A stretch of DNA of 64,000 nt from Balaenoptera acutorostrata. Lineage: Eukaryota; Chordata; Mammalia; Artiodactyla; Balaenopteridae. The DNA is taken from NCBI RefSeq assembly GCF_949987535.1, contig NC_080072.1:58132460-58196459 (forward strand). The letters run 5' to 3'. Numbering within the stretch: position 1 is the first letter of the stretch; every line of letters begins with the position of its first letter. Of the stretch, positions 1 to 24,244 are shown one piece after another. The notes below the pieces were generated by a model. That model had not been told where the DNA came from and did no database searches. It saw nothing but the letters and a program-made list of their open reading frames with translations. The translations under genes and the position numbers were made by a program.

Positions 1-469
1 AGCCAGGCATCAGGGCCGTGCCTCTGAGGTGGGAGAGCCAACTTCAGAACACTGGTCCACAAGAGACCTCCCAGCTCCACGTAATACCAAACGGCTAAAA
101 TCTCCCAGAGAGCTCCATCTCAACATCAAGACCCAGCTTCACCCAACGACCAGCAAGCTACAGTGCTGGACACCCTATGCCAAACAACTAGCTAGACAGG
201 AACACAACCCCATCCATTAGCAGAGAGGCTGCCTAAAATCATAATAAGGCCACATATACCCCAAAATACACCACCAGACGTGGACGTGCCCACCAGAAAG
301 ACAAGATCTAGCCTCATCCACCAGAACTCAGGCACTAGTTCCCTCCACCAGGAAGCCTACACAACCCACTGAACCAACCTTAGCCACTGGGGACAGATAC
401 CAAAAACAACGGGAACTACGAACCTGCAGCCTGTGAAAAGGAGACCCCAAACACAGTAAGATAGGCAAA

Positions 470-1363
470 ATGAGACGACAGAAAAACACACAGCAGATGA
501 AGGAGCAGGCTCAAAACACACTGGACTTAACAAATGAAGAGGAAATAGGTAGTCTACCTGAAAAAGAATTCAGAATAATGATAGTAAGGATGATCCAAAA
601 TCTTGGAAATAGAATAGACAAAATGCAAGAAACATTTAACAAGGATGTAGAAGAACTAAAGAGGAACCAAGCAATGATGAAGAACACAATAAATGAAATT
701 AAAAATACTCTAGATGGGATCAATAGTAGAATAACTGAGGCAGAAGAAAGGATAAGTGACCTGGAAGATTAAATGGTGGAAATAACTACTACAGAGCAGG
801 ATAAAGAAAAAAGAATGAAAAGAACTGAGGACAGTCTCAGGGACCTCTGGGACAACATTAAACGCTCCAACATTCGAATTATAGGGGTACCAGAAGAAGA
901 AGAGAAAAAGAAAGGGACTGAGAAAATTTTTGAAGAGATTATAGTTGAAAACTTCCCTAATATGGGAAAGGAAAGAGTTAATCAAGTCCTGGAAGCACAG
1001 AGAGTCCCATACAGGATAAACCCAAGGAGGAACACGCCAAGACACATATTAATCAAACTGTCAAAAATTAAATATAAGGAAAACATATTAAAGGCAGCAA
1101 GGGAAAAAAAACAAATAACACACAAGGGAATCCCCATAAGGTTAACATCTGATCTATCAGCAGAAACTCTGCAAGCCAGAAGGGAGTGGCAGGATATACT
1201 TAAAGTGATGAAGGAGAAAAACCTACAACCAAGATTACTCTACCCAGCAAGGATCTCATTCAGATTTGATGGAGAAATTAAAACCTTTACAGACAAGCAA
1301 AAGCTGAGAGAGTTCAGCACCACCAAACCAGCTTTACAACAAATGCTAAAGGAACTTCTCTAG
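470..1363 (+). pseudogene. L1 ORF1 (RNA-binding chaperone), broken by one nonsense codon
   Basis: ORF1p is the trimeric RNA-binding protein that packages L1 RNA. Two open stretches in the same frame, 100 and 196 codons, are separated by a single TAA at 770-772. The first is a charged, heptad-like coiled coil; the second holds the RRM-like core (around 'NIRIIGVPEEEE') and the basic C-terminal domain ('REKKQITHKGIPIRL', 'RISFRFDGEIKTF'). Read through, it would be about 297 codons, shorter than primate ORF1p (about 338), mainly in the coiled coil. The codon at the break would be AAA (Lys) in many L1s, so one A-to-T change would explain it; that is inference. No frameshift is seen. The element is probably not autonomous unless the stop is a sequencing error or is read through. 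Confidence 0.93.
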
Positions 1364-1421
1364 GCAAGAAACACAAGAGAAGGAAAACACCTACAATAAC
1401 AAACCCAATACATTTAAGAAA

Positions 1422-4400
1422 ATGGGAATAGGAACATACATATCGATAATTACCTTGAATGTAAATGGATTAAATGCTCCCACCAAAAGACACAGGCTGG
1501 CTGAATGGATACAAAAACAAGACCCATATATATGCTGTCTACAAGAGACCCACTTCAGACCTAGAGACACATACAGATTGAAAGTGAGGGGATGGAAAAA
1601 GATATTCCATGCAAATGGAAATCAAAAGAAAGCTGGAGTAGCAATTCTCATATCAGACAAAATAGACTTTAAAATAAAGACTATTACAAGAGACAAAGAA
1701 GGACACTATATAATGATCAAGGGATCGATCCAAGAGGAAGGTATAACAATTGTAAATATTTATGCACCCAACATAGGAGCACCTCAATACATAAGGCAAA
1801 TACTAACAGCCATAAAAGGGGAAATTGACAGCAACACAATCATAGTAGGGGACTTTAACACCCCACTTTCACCAATGGACAGATCATCCAAAATGAAAAT
1901 AAATAAAGAAACACAAGCTTTAAATGATACATTAAACAAGATGGACTTAATTGATATTTATAGGACATTCCACCCAAAAACAACAGAATACACATTTTTC
2001 TCAAGTGCTCATGGAACATTCTCCAGGATAGATCATATCTTGGGTCACAAATCAAGCCTTGGTAAATTTAAGAAAATTGAAATCGTATCAAGTATCTTTT
2101 CCGACCACAACGCTATGAGACTAGATATCAATTACAGGAAAAGATCTGTAAAAAATACAAACACATGGAGGCTACACAATACATTACTTAATAACGAAGT
2201 GATTACTGAAGAAATCAAAGGGGAAATCAAAAAATACCTAGAAACAAATGACAACGGAGACACGACGACCCAAAACCTATGGGACGCAGCAAAAGCAGTG
2301 CTAAGAGGGAAGTTTATAGCAATACAAGCCTACCTCAAGAAACAGGAAACATCTCGAATAAACAACCTAACCTTGCACCTAAAGCAATTAGAGAAAGAAG
2401 AACAAAAAAACCCCAAAGCCAGCAGAAGGAAAGAAATCATAAAGATCAGGTCAGAAATAAATGAAAAAGAAATGAAGGAAACAATAGCAAAAATCAATGA
2501 AACTAAAAGCTGGTTCTTTGAGAAGATAAACAAAATTGATAAACCATTAGCCAGACTCATCAAGAAAAAAAGGGAGAAGACCCAGATCAATAGAATTAGA
2601 AATGAAAAAGGAGAAGTAACCACTGACACTGCAGAAATACAAAAGATCATGAGAGATTACTACAAGCAACTCTATGCCAATAAAATGGACAACCTGGAAG
2701 AAATGGACAGATTCTTAGAAATGCACAAACTGCCGAGACTGAACCAGGAAGAAATAGAAAATATGAACAGACCAATCACAAGCACTGAAATTGAAACTGT
2801 GATTAAAAACCTTCCAACAAACAAAAGCCCAGGACCAGATGGCTTCACAGGTGAATTCTATCAAACATTTAGAGAAGAGCTAACACCTATCCTTCTCAAA
2901 CTCTTCCAAAATATTGCAGAGGGAGGAACACTCCCAAACTCATTCTACGAGGCCACCATCACCCTGATACCAAAACCAGACAAAGATGTCACAAAGAAAG
3001 AAAACTACAGGCCAATATCACTGATGAACATAGATGCAAAAATCCTCAACAAAATACTAGCAAACAGAATCCAACAGCACATTAAAAGGATCATACACCA
3101 TGATCAAGTGGGGTTTATCCCAGGAATGCAAGGATTCTTCAATATACGCAAATCAATCAATGTGATACACCATATTAACAAATTGAAGGAGAAAAACCAT
3201 ATGATCATCTCAATAGATGCAGAGAAAGCTTTCGACAAAATTCAACACCCATTTATGATAAAAGCCCTGCAGAAAGTAGGCATAGAGGGAACTTTCCTCA
3301 ACATAATAAAGGCCATATATGACAAACCCACAGCCAACATTGTCCTCAATGGTGAAAAACTGAAACCATTTCCACTAAGATCAGGAACAAGACAAGGTTG
3401 CCCACTCTCACCACTATTATTCAACATAGTTTTGGAAGTGTTAGCCACAGCAATCAGAGAAGACAAAGAAATAAAAGGAATCCAAATCGGAAAAGAAGAC
3501 GTAAAGTTGTCACTATTTGCAGATGACATGATACTATACACAGAGAATCCTAAAGATGCTACCAGAAAACTCCTAGAGCTAATCAATGAATTTGGTAAAG
3601 TAGCAGGATACAAAATTAATGCACAGAAATCTCTTGCATTTCTATACACTAATGACGAAAAATCTGAAAGTGAAATTAAGAAAACACTCCCATTTACCAT
3701 TGCAACAAAAAGAATAAAATATCTAGGAATAAACCTACCTAAGGAGACAAAAGACCTGTATGCAGAAAATTACAAGACACTGATGAAAGAAATTAAAGAT
3801 GATACAAATAGATGGAGAGATATACCATGTTCCTGGATTGGAAGAATCAACATTGTGAAAATGACTCTACTACCCAAAGCAATCTACAGAATCAATGCAA
3901 TCCCTATCAAACTACCACTGGCATTTTTCACAGAACTAGAACAAAAAATTTCACAATTTGTATGGAAACACAAAAGACCCCGAATAGCCAAAGCAATCTT
4001 GAGAACGAAAAATGGAGCTGGGGGAATCAGGCTCCCTGACTTCAGACTATATTACAAAGCTTCAGTAATCAAGACAGTTTGGTACTGGCACAAAAACAGA
4101 AATATAGATCAATGGAACAGGATAGAAAGCCCAGAGATAAACCCACACACATATGGTCAACTTATCTTTGATAAAGGAGGCAAGCATATACAGTGGAGAA
4201 AAGACAGCCTCTTCAATAAGTGGTGCTGGGAAAATTGGACAGGAACATGTAAAAGTATGAAATTAGAACACTCCCTGACACCATGCACAAAAATAAACTC
4301 AAAATGGATTAAAGACCTAAGTGTAAGGGCAGACACTATCAAACTCTTAGAGGAAAACATAGGCAGAACACTCTATGACATACATCACAGCAAGATTCTT

Positions 4401-5240
4401 TGTGACCCAGCTCCCAGAGAAATGGAAATAAGAACACAAATAAACAAATGGGACCTAATGAAACTTAAAAGCTTTTGCACAGCAAAGGAAACCATAAACA
4501 AGACCAAAAGACAACCCTCAGAATGGGAGAAAATATTTGCAAATGAAGCAACTGACAAAGGATTAATCTCCAAGATTTACAAGCAGCTCATGCAGCTCAA
4601 TAACAAAAAAACGAACAACCCAATCCAAAAATGGGCAGAAGATCTAAATAGACATTTCTCCAAAGAAGATATACAGATGGCCTACAGACACATGAAAGAA
4701 TGCTCAACATCATTAATCATTAGAGAAATGCAAATCAAAACTACAATGAGATATCATCTCACACCGGTCAGAATGGCCATCATCAAAAAATCTAGAAACA
4801 ATAAATGCTGGAGAGGGTGTGGAGGAAAGGGAACACTCTTGCACTGTTGGTGGGAATGTAAATTGATACAGCCACTATGGAGAACAGTATGGAGGTTCCT
4901 TAAAAAACTACAAATAGAACTACCATACGACCCAGCAATCCCACTACTGGGCATATACCCTGAGAAAACCATAGGTCAAAAAGAGTCATGTACCAAAATG
5001 TTCATTGCAGCTCTATTTACAATAGCCAGGACATGGAAGCAACCTAAATGTCCATCGACAGATGAATGGATGAAGAAGATGTGGCACATATATACAATGG
5101 AATATTACTCAGCCATAAAAAGAAATGAAATGGAGGTATTTGTAATGAGGTGGATGGACCTAGAGTCTGTCATACAGAGTGAAGTAAGTCAGAAAGAGAA
5201 AAACAAATACAGTATGCTAACACATATATACGGAATCTAA
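1422..5240 (+). CDS. L1 ORF2, intact endonuclease/reverse transcriptase
   Basis: A 1272-codon uninterrupted frame, close to the 1275 residues of human ORF2p. ORF2p nicks target DNA and copies RNA in place (target-primed reverse transcription). The N-terminal APE-type endonuclease (residues 1-235) keeps the expected catalytic residues: N13, E42 (in CCLQETH), D144 and N146 (GDFN), D204 (RIDHI), D228-H229 (SDH). The reverse transcriptase (about 450-780) keeps D599 (SIDAEKAFD) and the FADD box at 699-702. The C-terminal zinc-knuckle-like motif C1129-x3-C1133-x7-H1141-x4-C1146 is present. The start ATG lies 58 bases after the ORF1 stop, the usual reinitiation spacing. All key residues are present, so the protein could be functional; activity cannot be judged from sequence, and loss of ORF1 in cis argues against autonomous mobility. 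Confidence 0.95.
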   Translation: MGIGTYISIITLNVNGLNAPTKRHRLAEWIQKQDPYICCLQETHFRPRDTYRLKVRGWKKIFHANGNQKKAGVAILISDKIDFKIKTITRDKEGHYIMIKGSIQEEGITIVNIYAPNIGAPQYIRQILTAIKGEIDSNTIIVGDFNTPLSPMDRSSKMKINKETQALNDTLNKMDLIDIYRTFHPKTTEYTFFSSAHGTFSRIDHILGHKSSLGKFKKIEIVSSIFSDHNAMRLDINYRKRSVKNTNTWRLHNTLLNNEVITEEIKGEIKKYLETNDNGDTTTQNLWDAAKAVLRGKFIAIQAYLKKQETSRINNLTLHLKQLEKEEQKNPKASRRKEIIKIRSEINEKEMKETIAKINETKSWFFEKINKIDKPLARLIKKKREKTQINRIRNEKGEVTTDTAEIQKIMRDYYKQLYANKMDNLEEMDRFLEMHKLPRLNQEEIENMNRPITSTEIETVIKNLPTNKSPGPDGFTGEFYQTFREELTPILLKLFQNIAEGGTLPNSFYEATITLIPKPDKDVTKKENYRPISLMNIDAKILNKILANRIQQHIKRIIHHDQVGFIPGMQGFFNIRKSINVIHHINKLKEKNHMIISIDAEKAFDKIQHPFMIKALQKVGIEGTFLNIIKAIYDKPTANIVLNGEKLKPFPLRSGTRQGCPLSPLLFNIVLEVLATAIREDKEIKGIQIGKEDVKLSLFADDMILYTENPKDATRKLLELINEFGKVAGYKINAQKSLAFLYTNDEKSESEIKKTLPFTIATKRIKYLGINLPKETKDLYAENYKTLMKEIKDDTNRWRDIPCSWIGRINIVKMTLLPKAIYRINAIPIKLPLAFFTELEQKISQFVWKHKRPRIAKAILRTKNGAGGIRLPDFRLYYKASVIKTVWYWHKNRNIDQWNRIESPEINPHTYGQLIFDKGGKHIQWRKDSLFNKWCWENWTGTCKSMKLEHSLTPCTKINSKWIKDLSVRADTIKLLEENIGRTLYDIHHSKILCDPAPREMEIRTQINKWDLMKLKSFCTAKETINKTKRQPSEWEKIFANEATDKGLISKIYKQLMQLNNKKTNNPIQKWAEDLNRHFSKEDIQMAYRHMKECSTSLIIREMQIKTTMRYHLTPVRMAIIKKSRNNKCWRGCGGKGTLLHCWWECKLIQPLWRTVWRFLKKLQIELPYDPAIPLLGIYPEKTIGQKESCTKMFIAALFTIARTWKQPKCPSTDEWMKKMWHIYTMEYYSAIKRNEMEVFVMRWMDLESVIQSEVSQKEKNKYSMLTHIYGI

Positions 5241-5626
5241 GGGAAAAAAAAAAAAAAAGCCATGAAGAACCTAGTGGCAAGACGGGAATAAAGACACAGA
5301 CCTACTAGAGAATGGACTTGAGGATATGGGGAGGGGGTGGGGTGAGATGTGACAGGGTAAGAGAGTGTCATGGACATATATACACTACCAAATGTAAAAT
5401 AGATAACTAGTGGGAAGCAGCCGCACAGCACAGGGAGATCAGCTCGGTGCTTTGTGACCACCTAGAGGGGTGGGATGGGGAGGGTGGGAGGGAGGGAGAT
5501 GCAAGAGGGGAAAGAAATGGGAACATATTGTATATGTATAACTGATTCACTTTGTTATAAAGCAGAAGCTAACACACTATTGTAAGGCAATTATACTTCA
5601 ATAAAGATGTTTTAAAAAAAAAAAAA
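5241..5626 (+). other. L1 3' UTR and poly(A) tail
   Basis: Begins at the ORF2 stop with an A-run and carries the guanine-rich tract typical of mammalian L1 3' UTRs at about 5318-5343 and 5465-5500. It ends in AATAAA (5600-5605) and a poly(A) tail. The same UTR recurs at 38,750-39,125, showing that the two copies are of the same subfamily. Confidence 0.9.
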
Positions 5627-6163
5627 GATGTGGCACATATATACAAATGGAATATTACTCAGCCATAAAAAGAAACGAAATTGAGTTATTTGTAGTGAGG
5701 TGGATGGACCTAGAGAATGTCATACAGAGTGAAGTTAAGTCAGAAAGAGAAAAACAAATACCGTACGCTAACACATATATATGGAATCTAAAAAAAAAAA
5801 AAAAAAGGGGGTTCTGAAGAACCTAGGGGCAGGACAGGAATAAAGATGCAGAGGCAGAAAATGGACTTGAGGACACAGGGAGGGAGAAGGGTAAGCTGGG
5901 ACAAAGTGAGAGAGTGGCATGGACTTATATATACTACCAAATGTAAAATAGATAGCTTGGGGAAGCAGCCACATAGCACAGGGAGATCAGCTCAGTGCTT
6001 TGTGACCACCTAGAGGGGTGGGATAGGGAGGGTGGGAGGGAGAGGCAAGAGGGAGGAGACATGGCGATATATGTATATGTATGGCTCATTCACTTTGTTA
6101 TAAAGCAGAAACTAACACACCATTGGAAAGCAACTATACTCCAATAAAGATGTTAAAAAAAAA
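5627..6163 (+). mobile_element. L1 3' fragment (end of ORF2 plus 3' UTR)
   Basis: Begins at 'agatgtggcacat', corresponding to about 5076 of the adjoining L1, and repeats its ORF2 end and 3' UTR with substitutions and a longer A-run (about 5791-5806). It ends in AATAAA and poly(A) at about 6154-6163. It is either an independent truncated insertion or the 3' half of an older L1 split by the young one. Deciding this needs the sequence left of the window. Confidence 0.88.
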
Positions 6164-6828
6164 TGAAGAGCAACAATAAGAGTTGGCGATAATGGGGAGA
6201 AATTGGAACCTTCATACACTGCTGTTGGGAATGTAAAGTGATGCAGCCTATTTGGAAAATGGTTTGGTGGTTTCTCAAAATATTAAACATAAAGCTACCA
6301 TGTGACCCAGCAATTCCACTCAAGAGAAATGATATCATGTACTCATCCAAATGATTTCATAAATGTTGATAGTAGCATTAATCATCATAGCCAAAAGGTA
6401 GAAATAATCCAAACATCCATCAACTGCTAAATGGATAAATAAAACGTTGGATATCTATACAATAGAATACTAGTTGGATATAAAAGGAATGAAGCACTGA
6501 TACATGGTACAACATGTATGAACCTCAAAAACGTTGTGCTAAATGAAAGAAGCCTGACACAAAAGGCCATATGTTGTATGACTGCATTTATGTGAAATAT
6601 TCCAGAAGAGGCAAATCTATAGAGAGCAATTTAGTGGTTACCTAGAACTCGGGGTGGAAACAGGAGGGGATTGGTAATGGGTACTGGGTTTCACTTTGGG
6701 GTGATATAATGCTCTCAGATTGTGGTGATGCTTGCACAACTCTGTGAATATACTAAAAACCATGGAACAGTATACTTTAAGTGACTGATTTTTATGGTAT
6801 GTAAAATGTATCTCAATAAAGTTGTTTT
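6164..6828 (+). mobile_element. Older L1 3' end, diverged
   Basis: The end of ORF2 is recognisable ('tgttgggaatgtaaa', 'tgtgacccagcaattcc', 'aatagaatac') but riddled with stops. A different 3' UTR of the older L1M type follows, ending near 'tctcaataaagttg'. It was the substrate for the SINE that follows. Confidence 0.8.
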
Positions 6829-7127
6829 GGGGGCTTCCCTGGTGGCGCAGTGGTTGGGAGTCTGCCTGCCAATGCAGGGGACGCGGGTTCGGGCCCTGGT
6901 CTGGGAGGATCCCACATGCCGCGGAGCACCTGGGCCCGTGAGCCACGGCTGCTGATCCTGCGCGTCTGGAGCCTGTGCTCCGCAGCGGGAGGGACCGCGA
7001 TGGTGAGAGGCCCGCGCACCGCGATGAAGAGTGGCCCCCGCTTGCCCCAACTAGAGAGGGCCCTCGTGCAGAAACGAAGACCCAACACACCCAAAAATAA
7101 ATTAATTAATAAATTAATTTAAAAAAA
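6829..7127 (+). mobile_element. CHR-type tRNA-derived SINE, complete, with TSD
   Basis: Head 'gggcttccctggtggcgcag' with B-box-like 'gggttcgggccc', body with 'gtgagaggcccgcgcaccgc', and a TTAA-rich tail. The 14-base direct repeat 'aataaagttgtttt' flanks it at 6815-6828 and 7128-7141, proving insertion by target-primed retroposition into the older L1 3' end. Confidence 0.95.
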
Positions 7128-7239
7128 AATAAAGTTGTTTTTAAAAAACCTGCTCCATTTTCTCATTCCTATACACCCCAACTTTACTTTTTATGATTCA
7201 CCAACATAAACCTTCTAATCTGTCCATCCGGCATCCAGT

Positions 7240-7430
7240 GAAAACCCCACACTCATTTTAATTACTTGACTCTGCTCACATTCTTCCCCTACCTGAAGTA
7301 CTCTCCCTAGGGTACAGTTAAGTCACATGCTTATTTTGAAGATGTTTCTGACCAAGTCAATCCTCACGGACCTAATTACCCTCTAGATTTCATACCACTT
7401 ATAACTTTTAACACTGTAACCTCAAATATA
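7240..7430 (+). repeat. Probable L2 LINE fragment
   Basis: 'actctgctcacattcttccc', 'ctacctgaagtactctccct' and 'gaccaagtcaatcctcac' follow the order of the L2 3' end. It is strongly diverged; the family call is from memory. Confidence 0.45.
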
Positions 7431-8483
7431 TATACATAAAGCAGTTTCACCTTATTTCCTATCAATGTCTAGATTTTGCCACAATCCCTAATTCTTGCCT
7501 TTAATCTCTTTTATCTTCTCAGAGACAAACTAGTTACTCCAGAATCGTAAAGATCAAACATAATTGTGGGAACTCAGCTAGGGCTCTAAGACAAAGAGGA
7601 AAAGGTGTATAACCAAAGAATATTGTAGGATAAGTAACATCAACAGTGAATGAAAAGCATGCTCCTTCCTCTCTTATGCCCTGCCAACTCACCAGCTTCA
7701 CCAACCAGAACCCTGACTACCTCTTTTTATCCCCTTAACAGCACAGCATCATGAACACAGATGGTACCAAAGGTCTGCTGAATAACAAATTAATGCTTTG
7801 AATGCAACTCCCTACATGTGTATTCAGGAGTGCCCAAACCTTAGCAAATATCTGAAATCTTAAAAGCAGGAAATGGGAATGAGGAAAAAGAAAACTAAAA
7901 TGATGGGACATGCATTTACTTCTCGACAGTGTATTATGTTCTTACTGTGCATTTCAAGGTGGCATCTTACTGCTGTCCTCAAACCTGAGTATGTACCAGG
8001 CATCCTTATCTGTAAGTAGTTACTGGACTTCATTGTTATCAGAGCAAAAAAGAGCACTATTAAGAGAAGCAAGGATTTACATGTGACACTTCGCTTCCTC
8101 CTAACAGTGGGGTGCCAAGACTCAAACCCCTATGCCTCTACATGCAGTCAGGAAGAAATCCACACAATGAAGCTTGGAAGTGTAGAGATGTGTGAGGTGG
8201 GAATAAGAAGGAGCACTGCTTTCAGAGGAGAGTGTGTTGGCAGGCAGAAGACAAATCTTAGGAGCTGAACTGCTGAAAGCAACAAAGGCAGCGGGCTCAT
8301 AAAACAAAAGCCACAGACTGCTGAAACCTGTGCTAGACCCTGAATGCAGGAGCCTAGTATCAATGAATTCAAGAGCACCTTTCTGACACTCTGAATAGAC
8401 AAAGCCTAATTCCACTACATAAAATTCCTCAAGCTGGCCCTGGAGTACTATGAACATAGAACACTTCTCATTTGTTTAGCTTC
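7431..8483. other. NARS2 intron 5 sequence, nothing recognised
   Basis: Single-copy-looking DNA. Open frames here are short, lack family resemblance and lack splice context. I looked for the next NARS2 exon on the minus strand and did not find it. Confidence 0.5.
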
Positions 8484-8496
8484 AGAAATACATTTT

Positions 8497-8839
8497 CGGA
8501 CTTCCCTCGTGGCAAAATGGTTAAGAATCCGCCTGCCAATGTAGGGGACACAGGTTTGAGCCCTGGTCCAGGAAGATCCCACATGCCACGGAGCAGCTAA
8601 GCCCGTGTGCCACAACTACTGAGCCTGCGCTCTAGAGCCTGCGAGTCACAACTACTCAGCCCACGTGCCACAGCTACTGAAGCCCGCGCGCCTAGAGCCC
8701 ACGCTCCACAGCAAGAGAAGCCACTGCAATGAGTAGCCCCCACTCACTGCAACTAGAGAAAGCCCGTGCACAGTAACTTAGACCCAATGCAGCCAAAAAT
8801 AAATAAATAAAAATTTAAAAGCCCCGATTTAAAAAAAAA
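8497..8839 (+). mobile_element. CHR-type SINE, long form, with TSD
   Basis: Head 'ggacttccctcgtggc' followed by the duplicated middle typical of the longer form ('cacaactactgagcctgcgc' and again 'cacaactactcagccc'), then AATAAA-repeat and A tails. The TSD 'agaaatacat' lies at 8484-8493 and 8840-8849. More substitutions than the copy at 6829, so probably older. Confidence 0.92.
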
Positions 8840-8944
8840 AGAAATACATCTTCCTCCTTTCTGTGTATTTATTCTTATTTGGTAATTTACCTTGTATTGT
8901 TTAGAGTCCAAAATGCACATATTGTAATCATTCAGACTTGCTTA

Positions 8945-8975
8945 GGGGATTTCTCTGGTGGTAAAGCAGTTAGCT
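8945..8975 (+). repeat. SINE head remnant
   Basis: 'ggggatttctctggtggtaa' followed by 'agcagttagc' matches only the first 30 or so bases of a CHR-type SINE. No tail or body follows. Confidence 0.5.
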
Positions 8976-9106
8976 CCAAATATATAATTATTTAAGTTTG
9001 TTACAGATTTTTTTTACTTGTTTAACTTGGGTCTCTTTAATAATTCCCTTCATATTTGTAAAAACTCCTTTAGATTATACATTTCCTTTCCTATCATTTA
9101 CTTTTT

Positions 9107-9432
9107 TTTTTTTAAACAACAGCCATTTATTTTATTTATTTTTAAATTTACTTATTTATTTATTTATTTTTGGCTGTGTTGGGTCTTCATTTCTGTGCGA
9201 GGGCTTTCTCTAGTTGTGGCGAGCAGGGGCCACTCTTCATCGCGGTGCGCGGGCCTCTCACTATCGCGGCCTCTCTGTTGCGGAGCACAGGCTCCAGACG
9301 CGCAGGCTCAGTAGTTGTGGTTCACAGGCCTAGTTGCTCCGCGGCATGTGGGATCCTCCCAGACCAGGGCTCGAACCCGTGTCCCCTGCATTAGCAGGCA
9401 GACTCTCAACCACTGTGCCACCAGGGAAGCCC
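9107..9432 (-). mobile_element. CHR-type SINE, complete, with TSD
   Basis: Reverse-complement copy: A/T tail at the left, 'ggctgtgttgggtcttcatt', body, and the head at the right ending 'accagggaagcc'. A 12-base TSD 'catttacttttt' lies at 9095-9106 and 9433-9444. It faces the plus-strand SINE at 8497-8839, tails inward. Confidence 0.93.
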
Positions 9433-10648
9433 CATTTACTTTTTAATATTTGGTGGTTTAGATTAAGGGATCATGAAATGTATTTAAGGTGGGTAATTCC
9501 TCTTCACTTCAATATTCAGATGACTATTAAGGTGCAAAGAGAAAATTAACAACATAAATGGCTAGAAGAGAATGTTTTCTACAATTTACATATTGTTATT
9601 TTATCATCTGCTGCCTTCTTTGAACTCATATACAGATGCTAACATTCCTACTTTAAATGTTCAACCAAGCATTTTTATTCTGCTTTTCGCAGAAGGCTAT
9701 CATCTAGATTTCTTCAAACCACATATGAAGAAAGACAGCATTTGATTATTATTTTGAATAATGACGTTGACACATCAGGATAACTTCTCCCAGTGAATAG
9801 GCTGTTCAATAATATGAAGAGAAAGCATCATTACCAAGAGTCAGAATATATTGAACCAGAGAGAGCAGTTTTGTACAGGTCTTGTCATTTGATGGAATCA
9901 CCCAAATATATAAAGAATCTTGATTTCTCAGAGATATAGAAATCAGTAAATAAATGAAAGAAATACAAAAAGCACCACTCATCAACATACATTTCTCTTT
10001 GTACATTATTATGCTACTGGCCAATGATTTTACACAGGCTGTCTAATTGGTAAATGAAAGGCTTTCAATTGCCTACATATAAGAAAAACTGGTAACTTTT
10101 AAATTTCCTGCAACAAGAGCAGGCTGACAATATGTGGCACATAGTAGGAGCTCAAAAAATAATTGCTGAACAAAAAAAATAAAAGCCTTCATGAGGTATA
10201 CAGACTAAATAATTTCTTATGAAAAATATATTTTCTAAAGACTCTGAAAAAGAAAATATTCACATGTATACTTTTCTATTTTAGTTCATCTCTTAAAATA
10301 AGAGTTATACCCAAAAATATTCCTTGGGGGTTGAATTTGCAGAAAAGATATCTTAGAATTTTTATTAATTTCTTCAAATTTCTCTAGCTCACCAATTCAG
10401 TTATAAAAAAGGCAAACAGAGTACTAAATTTAAAAATCCACTCCTTTCAGTCACAACGTAGGTAATACAGCTGGTTGGACAGAAAATTAGAGAAGTGTGA
10501 ATTTTCTATACACGTTTTTTAAGGATTATTATCAACAAAATTTCATGTTCTAGCCACACAACTCTCATTAAATTTAAAGCAAACCCTCAAATGAAAAATA
10601 TCAGAGAGCAATATATCCCCCAAGATGGGAAGCACAGCTTACTTTAAC

Positions 10649-22862
<12,214 letters not shown>

Positions 22863-23974
22863 AGCGCGGCCGCCCCAGGCCCTTCTCGGGACCAGCCCTG
22901 ATCCCAGCGCGCGCGGACCCTGCCTACGGGAACCCTCTCTTCTCCTCCCCTCTTCCGGGCCGCAGCCAGAGTCCCCCCGCTGGCTCCCTTCTCCTTCACG
23001 GGCCCCAGCTCGTGAAAAAGCTCTGCTTTCTCCCTCCCCGAAAGGGCGGAAAGGACACAAGATGTTCAGCGACGAACGCCAAAGAGAAAGCGCGCGCCTT
23101 GAGCTCCCGGGACACCCCACAACCCCGCACAGCTTCTAAACTCACTCCCGGACCCCCAGCTGAAACACGCGCGGCACCAGCCCCTACGTCACCACGCCAA
23201 CGTTAACGTCATCACGCTACGAGGAAGTTCAGAGGGAGCATGCGTACTTGTGACTCCATTTAAAGAGGCGGTGAAGCGGAGGAACGGGCGGGGTCAGGAG
23301 CTGAGATGGGGCGGAGTTAAGATGCTAGGGTTGTAGAGGTTAGCGCTGAAGGAACTAGGTAACCCACTTGGGGCGAGGTATGAAAGTCTTCATTTCTAAA
23401 GCTTCCGAGTGATGCTGAGGAACGCAAAGTGAAGGGCAAGGAGTGACTGATGCAGAAGGAAAGCGGACCAGAAGGAGACTCTTGATTGTTGAGAGGATTA
23501 GCGTGAGGGGAATCAGTCTTTTCGGAGTTATGAGAACAGAGAAAAACAACAGAGACCCTGCTAAAGTCACGTTTGGGTGGTATCAGACATCTAAACAGAT
23601 AATTGAATAAAAGGGTGATCAGTTCCCTGACACAGCCTAAGCGTGGGATGCCAAAGATGGCTTGCTACAGAAGGTAACCCTTTGACAGGTAAGAGTAAGT
23701 GAAAAGACTTGGAACGGGGTTCTCAGAGAAGGCATGACAGTGTGAAGCTGTTGGAGAGAGAGTGGAGGAATTGCTGGGCATTGCCTGCCAGAATCTTTGA
23801 GCCTCTCTCTTTCCTTTTCCAACACAGTTATCTGCGTTTATTTGACCTGGAAACAATGACCCCTTCATGTATTAGACCGCCTTTTAAACGTATCAAAAAA
23901 TTCTCTAACTCATTGATACTCATGAACTAGTTTTCTATCTGATTAAAAGAAAGAAGGGCTAGTTACTTAAAGCT

Positions 23975-24110
23975 GCACTATTATTATGCCCATTTTACAG
24001 ATAAGAGAACTTAGGCACAGAAAAGTTAAATGACTTGCTCAAGGATATACATTCTATAAATGTGAGATTTAAACCTGGAAATCTTGGCTCCATCCACTAA
24101 ACTGTTATGC
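23975..24110 (+). repeat. MIR SINE (ancient)
   Basis: 'tattatgcccattttacaga' then 'ttaggcacagaaaagttaaa' is the MIR core. It lies upstream of the NARS2 promoter. Confidence 0.75.
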
Positions 24111-24119
24111 TCTACAGTC

Positions 24120-24240
24120 TCTCCAAGGTGGGAAATAAAACCATTGTGCCTTCCATCAAGGAACTCATGGTCTAGACATGGAGACTGGCAAGAAAACAGA
24201 GAATTGTAATATAAACTAATAAGTACCAATATAAATGTAT
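24120..24240 (+). repeat. Ancient repeat fragment (MIR/L2 era)
   Basis: 'catcaaggaactcatggtct' and the following 'aatataaactaataagta' match the common old repeat also seen at 22,330. Family not assigned. Confidence 0.4.
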
Positions 24241-24244
24241 AAGC

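Larger units (their letters stand above)
1..5626 (+). mobile_element. Young L1 retrotransposon, nearly full length (5' end outside window)
   Basis: The order is the end of the 5' UTR (1-469), ORF1 (470-1363), a 58-base spacer, ORF2 (1422-5240), a G-rich 3' UTR with 'ggggtgggatggggaggg', then AATAAA and a poly(A) run at about 5614-5626. This is the complete L1 plan except for the 5' start, which lies left of the window. The element sits in what should be intron 5 of NARS2, antisense to that gene, the orientation usually tolerated in introns. One nonsense change in ORF1 and an open ORF2 suggest a recent insertion. The left TSD is not visible. On the right it abuts another L1 tail, so it may have inserted into an older L1. 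Confidence 0.95.

Noticed and set aside
6638..7122. GC-rich open frames of 90-150 codons on both strands
   Set aside because: They are translations of the CHR-type SINE. The same peptides recur at every SINE in the window (9,018-9,394; 14,001-14,385; 40,015-40,236; 46,044-46,563; 61,998-62,488).
6829..7127. Possible functional tRNA genes in the SINE heads
   Set aside because: The heads keep B-box-like sequence but no complete cloverleaf, and all sit in retroposed units with TSDs.
7140..10600. NARS2 exon 6 or later exons
   Set aside because: I looked on the minus strand for the residues that should follow 'ELFQ' and for a suitable acceptor and found none. The rest of the gene should lie left of the window.
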